From NCBI GenBank assembly GCA_001465115.1, contig CP013614.1:1054001-1118000 (forward strand): 64,000 nt of DNA. The letters are read 5' to 3'. Below, one piece after another: positions 63,572 through 64,000 of the stretch. Position 1 is the stretch's first letter; every line of letters begins with the position of its first letter. A model generated the notes under the pieces. That model made no database searches. It was not told the origin of the DNA and was given only the letters and a program-made list of their open reading frames with translations. Position numbers and translations under genes: made by a program. Source of the stretch: Enterococcus silesiacus. Lineage in GTDB: Bacteria; Bacillota; Bacilli; Lactobacillales; Enterococcaceae.

Positions 63572-63886
63572 TTACAAATATTTGTCGATCATTGCACGTA
63601 ATTGTTCTTTTGAATGAACACCTACTGCTTTTTCTACAACTTCTCCGTCTTTTTTCAAGAGCAATGTTGGAATACTCATAATGCCAAATGAAGCTGGAGT
63701 TTCTGGATTTTCATCAACATCCATCTTCGCAATTTTAACTTCACTTTCATCATATTCTTCACTTAATTGTTCTAAAATCGGTGATTGCATACGACAAGGA
63801 CCACACCAAGTCGCCCAAAAATCAATCAATACAAGACCGTTATCTGTTTCAGTTGAAAAATCTTTATCAGTAATTACTTGTGTCAT
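63572..63886 (-). CDS. trxA: Thioredoxin
   Basis: A 104-residue thioredoxin. The WCGPC active site is at residues 27-31, the cis-proline in MSIPTLLL at about 73, and the buried aspartate in LIDFWAT at 22. It reduces protein disulfides using thioredoxin reductase. AGGAGG lies about eight bases before the ATG, and a structured repeat ends only about five bases before that site, so the repeat lies directly in the trxA leader. The upstream gene is outside the window. Confidence 0.96.
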   Translation of the reverse strand: MTQVITDKDFSTETDNGLVLIDFWATWCGPCRMQSPILEQLSEEYDESEVKIAKMDVDENPETPASFGIMSIPTLLLKKDGEVVEKAVGVHSKEQLRAMIDKYL

Positions 63887-63904
63887 ATTATAGACCTCCT
63901 ACTT

Positions 63905-64000
63905 ATTAAAGCTGAACAGGCTCGCCCAGCCTTGACAGAAAAATAGGAAAAAATTGATTGAGCTACTTTTTGTCTCACTCCATTTTTATCTTTTTTCCGA
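63905..64000 (-). repeat. Structured repeat family B, copy 2, in the trxA leader (cut by window edge)
   Basis: Read on the minus strand it starts TCGGAAAAAAGATAAAA at the window edge and ends GTTCAGCTTTAATAAG beside the trxA ribosome site. It is homologous to 27183-27350. Stems: GGAAAAAA/TTTTTTCC and AAAAAT/ATTTTT outside, TGAG/CTCA inside, then GGCTG..CAGCTT hairpin. Compared with copy 1 the inner stem bases differ but pairing is kept. Confidence 0.72.

Overview
The window looks like a chromosomal segment of a low-GC Gram-positive coccus, most likely Enterococcus. Supporting this are WxL-domain surface proteins with a WxL-interacting protein, an LPXTG anchor, RexAB-type AddAB, an RNase PH/RdgB fusion, the acetyl-DAP enzymes with a CbpB/DarB CBS protein, strong AGGAGG ribosome sites and frequent TTG starts. 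I see no rRNA, tRNA, CRISPR array, insertion sequence, prophage or plasmid replication gene. Most of the window is ordinary core genome with small accessory patches.

Layout. 1-3780: a minus-strand sugar-acid operon (ascorbate-type PTS EIIA-EIIB-EIIC, SIS isomerase, DHDPS-family aldolase, start of a KDPG-type aldolase) with a clear sigma-A promoter at 3835-3863. 4.2-11.4 kb: single-gene units (Nudix, glyoxalase, gamma-glutamyl-GABA hydrolase-like, aldo/keto reductase, lipoprotein, ilvE, MscS channel, acetyl-DAP deacetylase). 11.5-15.7 kb: flavodoxin-like gene, MarR regulator and a three-gene ABC efflux cassette, lying between the two acetyl-DAP genes. 15.8-20.2 kb: dapH, cbpB, yfcE, rph-rdgB, murI. 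20.6-23.6 kb: polar amino acid ABC importer. 23.7-27.6 kb: pheST behind a tRNA-Phe T-box and a structured repeat. 27.6-35.4 kb: HxlR regulator and addAB. 35.5-39.2 kb: signal peptidase and lutABC. 39.5-46.1 kb: cyclase, small membrane protein, a decayed Mga-like regulator, pgi, gdhA, a YhiN-type flavoprotein. 46.2-56.2 kb: the WxL surface locus with an intact Mga-like regulator transcribed divergently. 56.2-61.5 kb: family 4 glycosidase with a truncated LacI regulator, then a PadR-controlled NatAB-like exporter. 61.7-64 kb: uvrC, trxA and a second copy of the structured repeat.

The most interesting signals are regulatory and RNA-level. (1) A structured repeat stands just upstream of the ribosome site of both pheS and trxA; its outer sequence is conserved while its stems change with pairing kept. 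(2) A second hairpin repeat family has copies at 10211-10272 and 17277-17344. (3) Two promoter palindromes with the same TGATTATAATCA core, 24.6 kb apart, suggest a shared repressor for the efflux cassette and the cyclase. (4) The WxL locus has three tandem WxL paralogues, a gene remnant, an intra-operon 12-bp hairpin and a promoter without a recognisable -35; a paralogue of its regulator survives as a deletion pseudogene at 40876-41689 that keeps its promoter. (5) PadR, MarR, HxlR and glycosidase promoters each carry well-defined palindromic operators. The biology of the first operon's substrate is unresolved.
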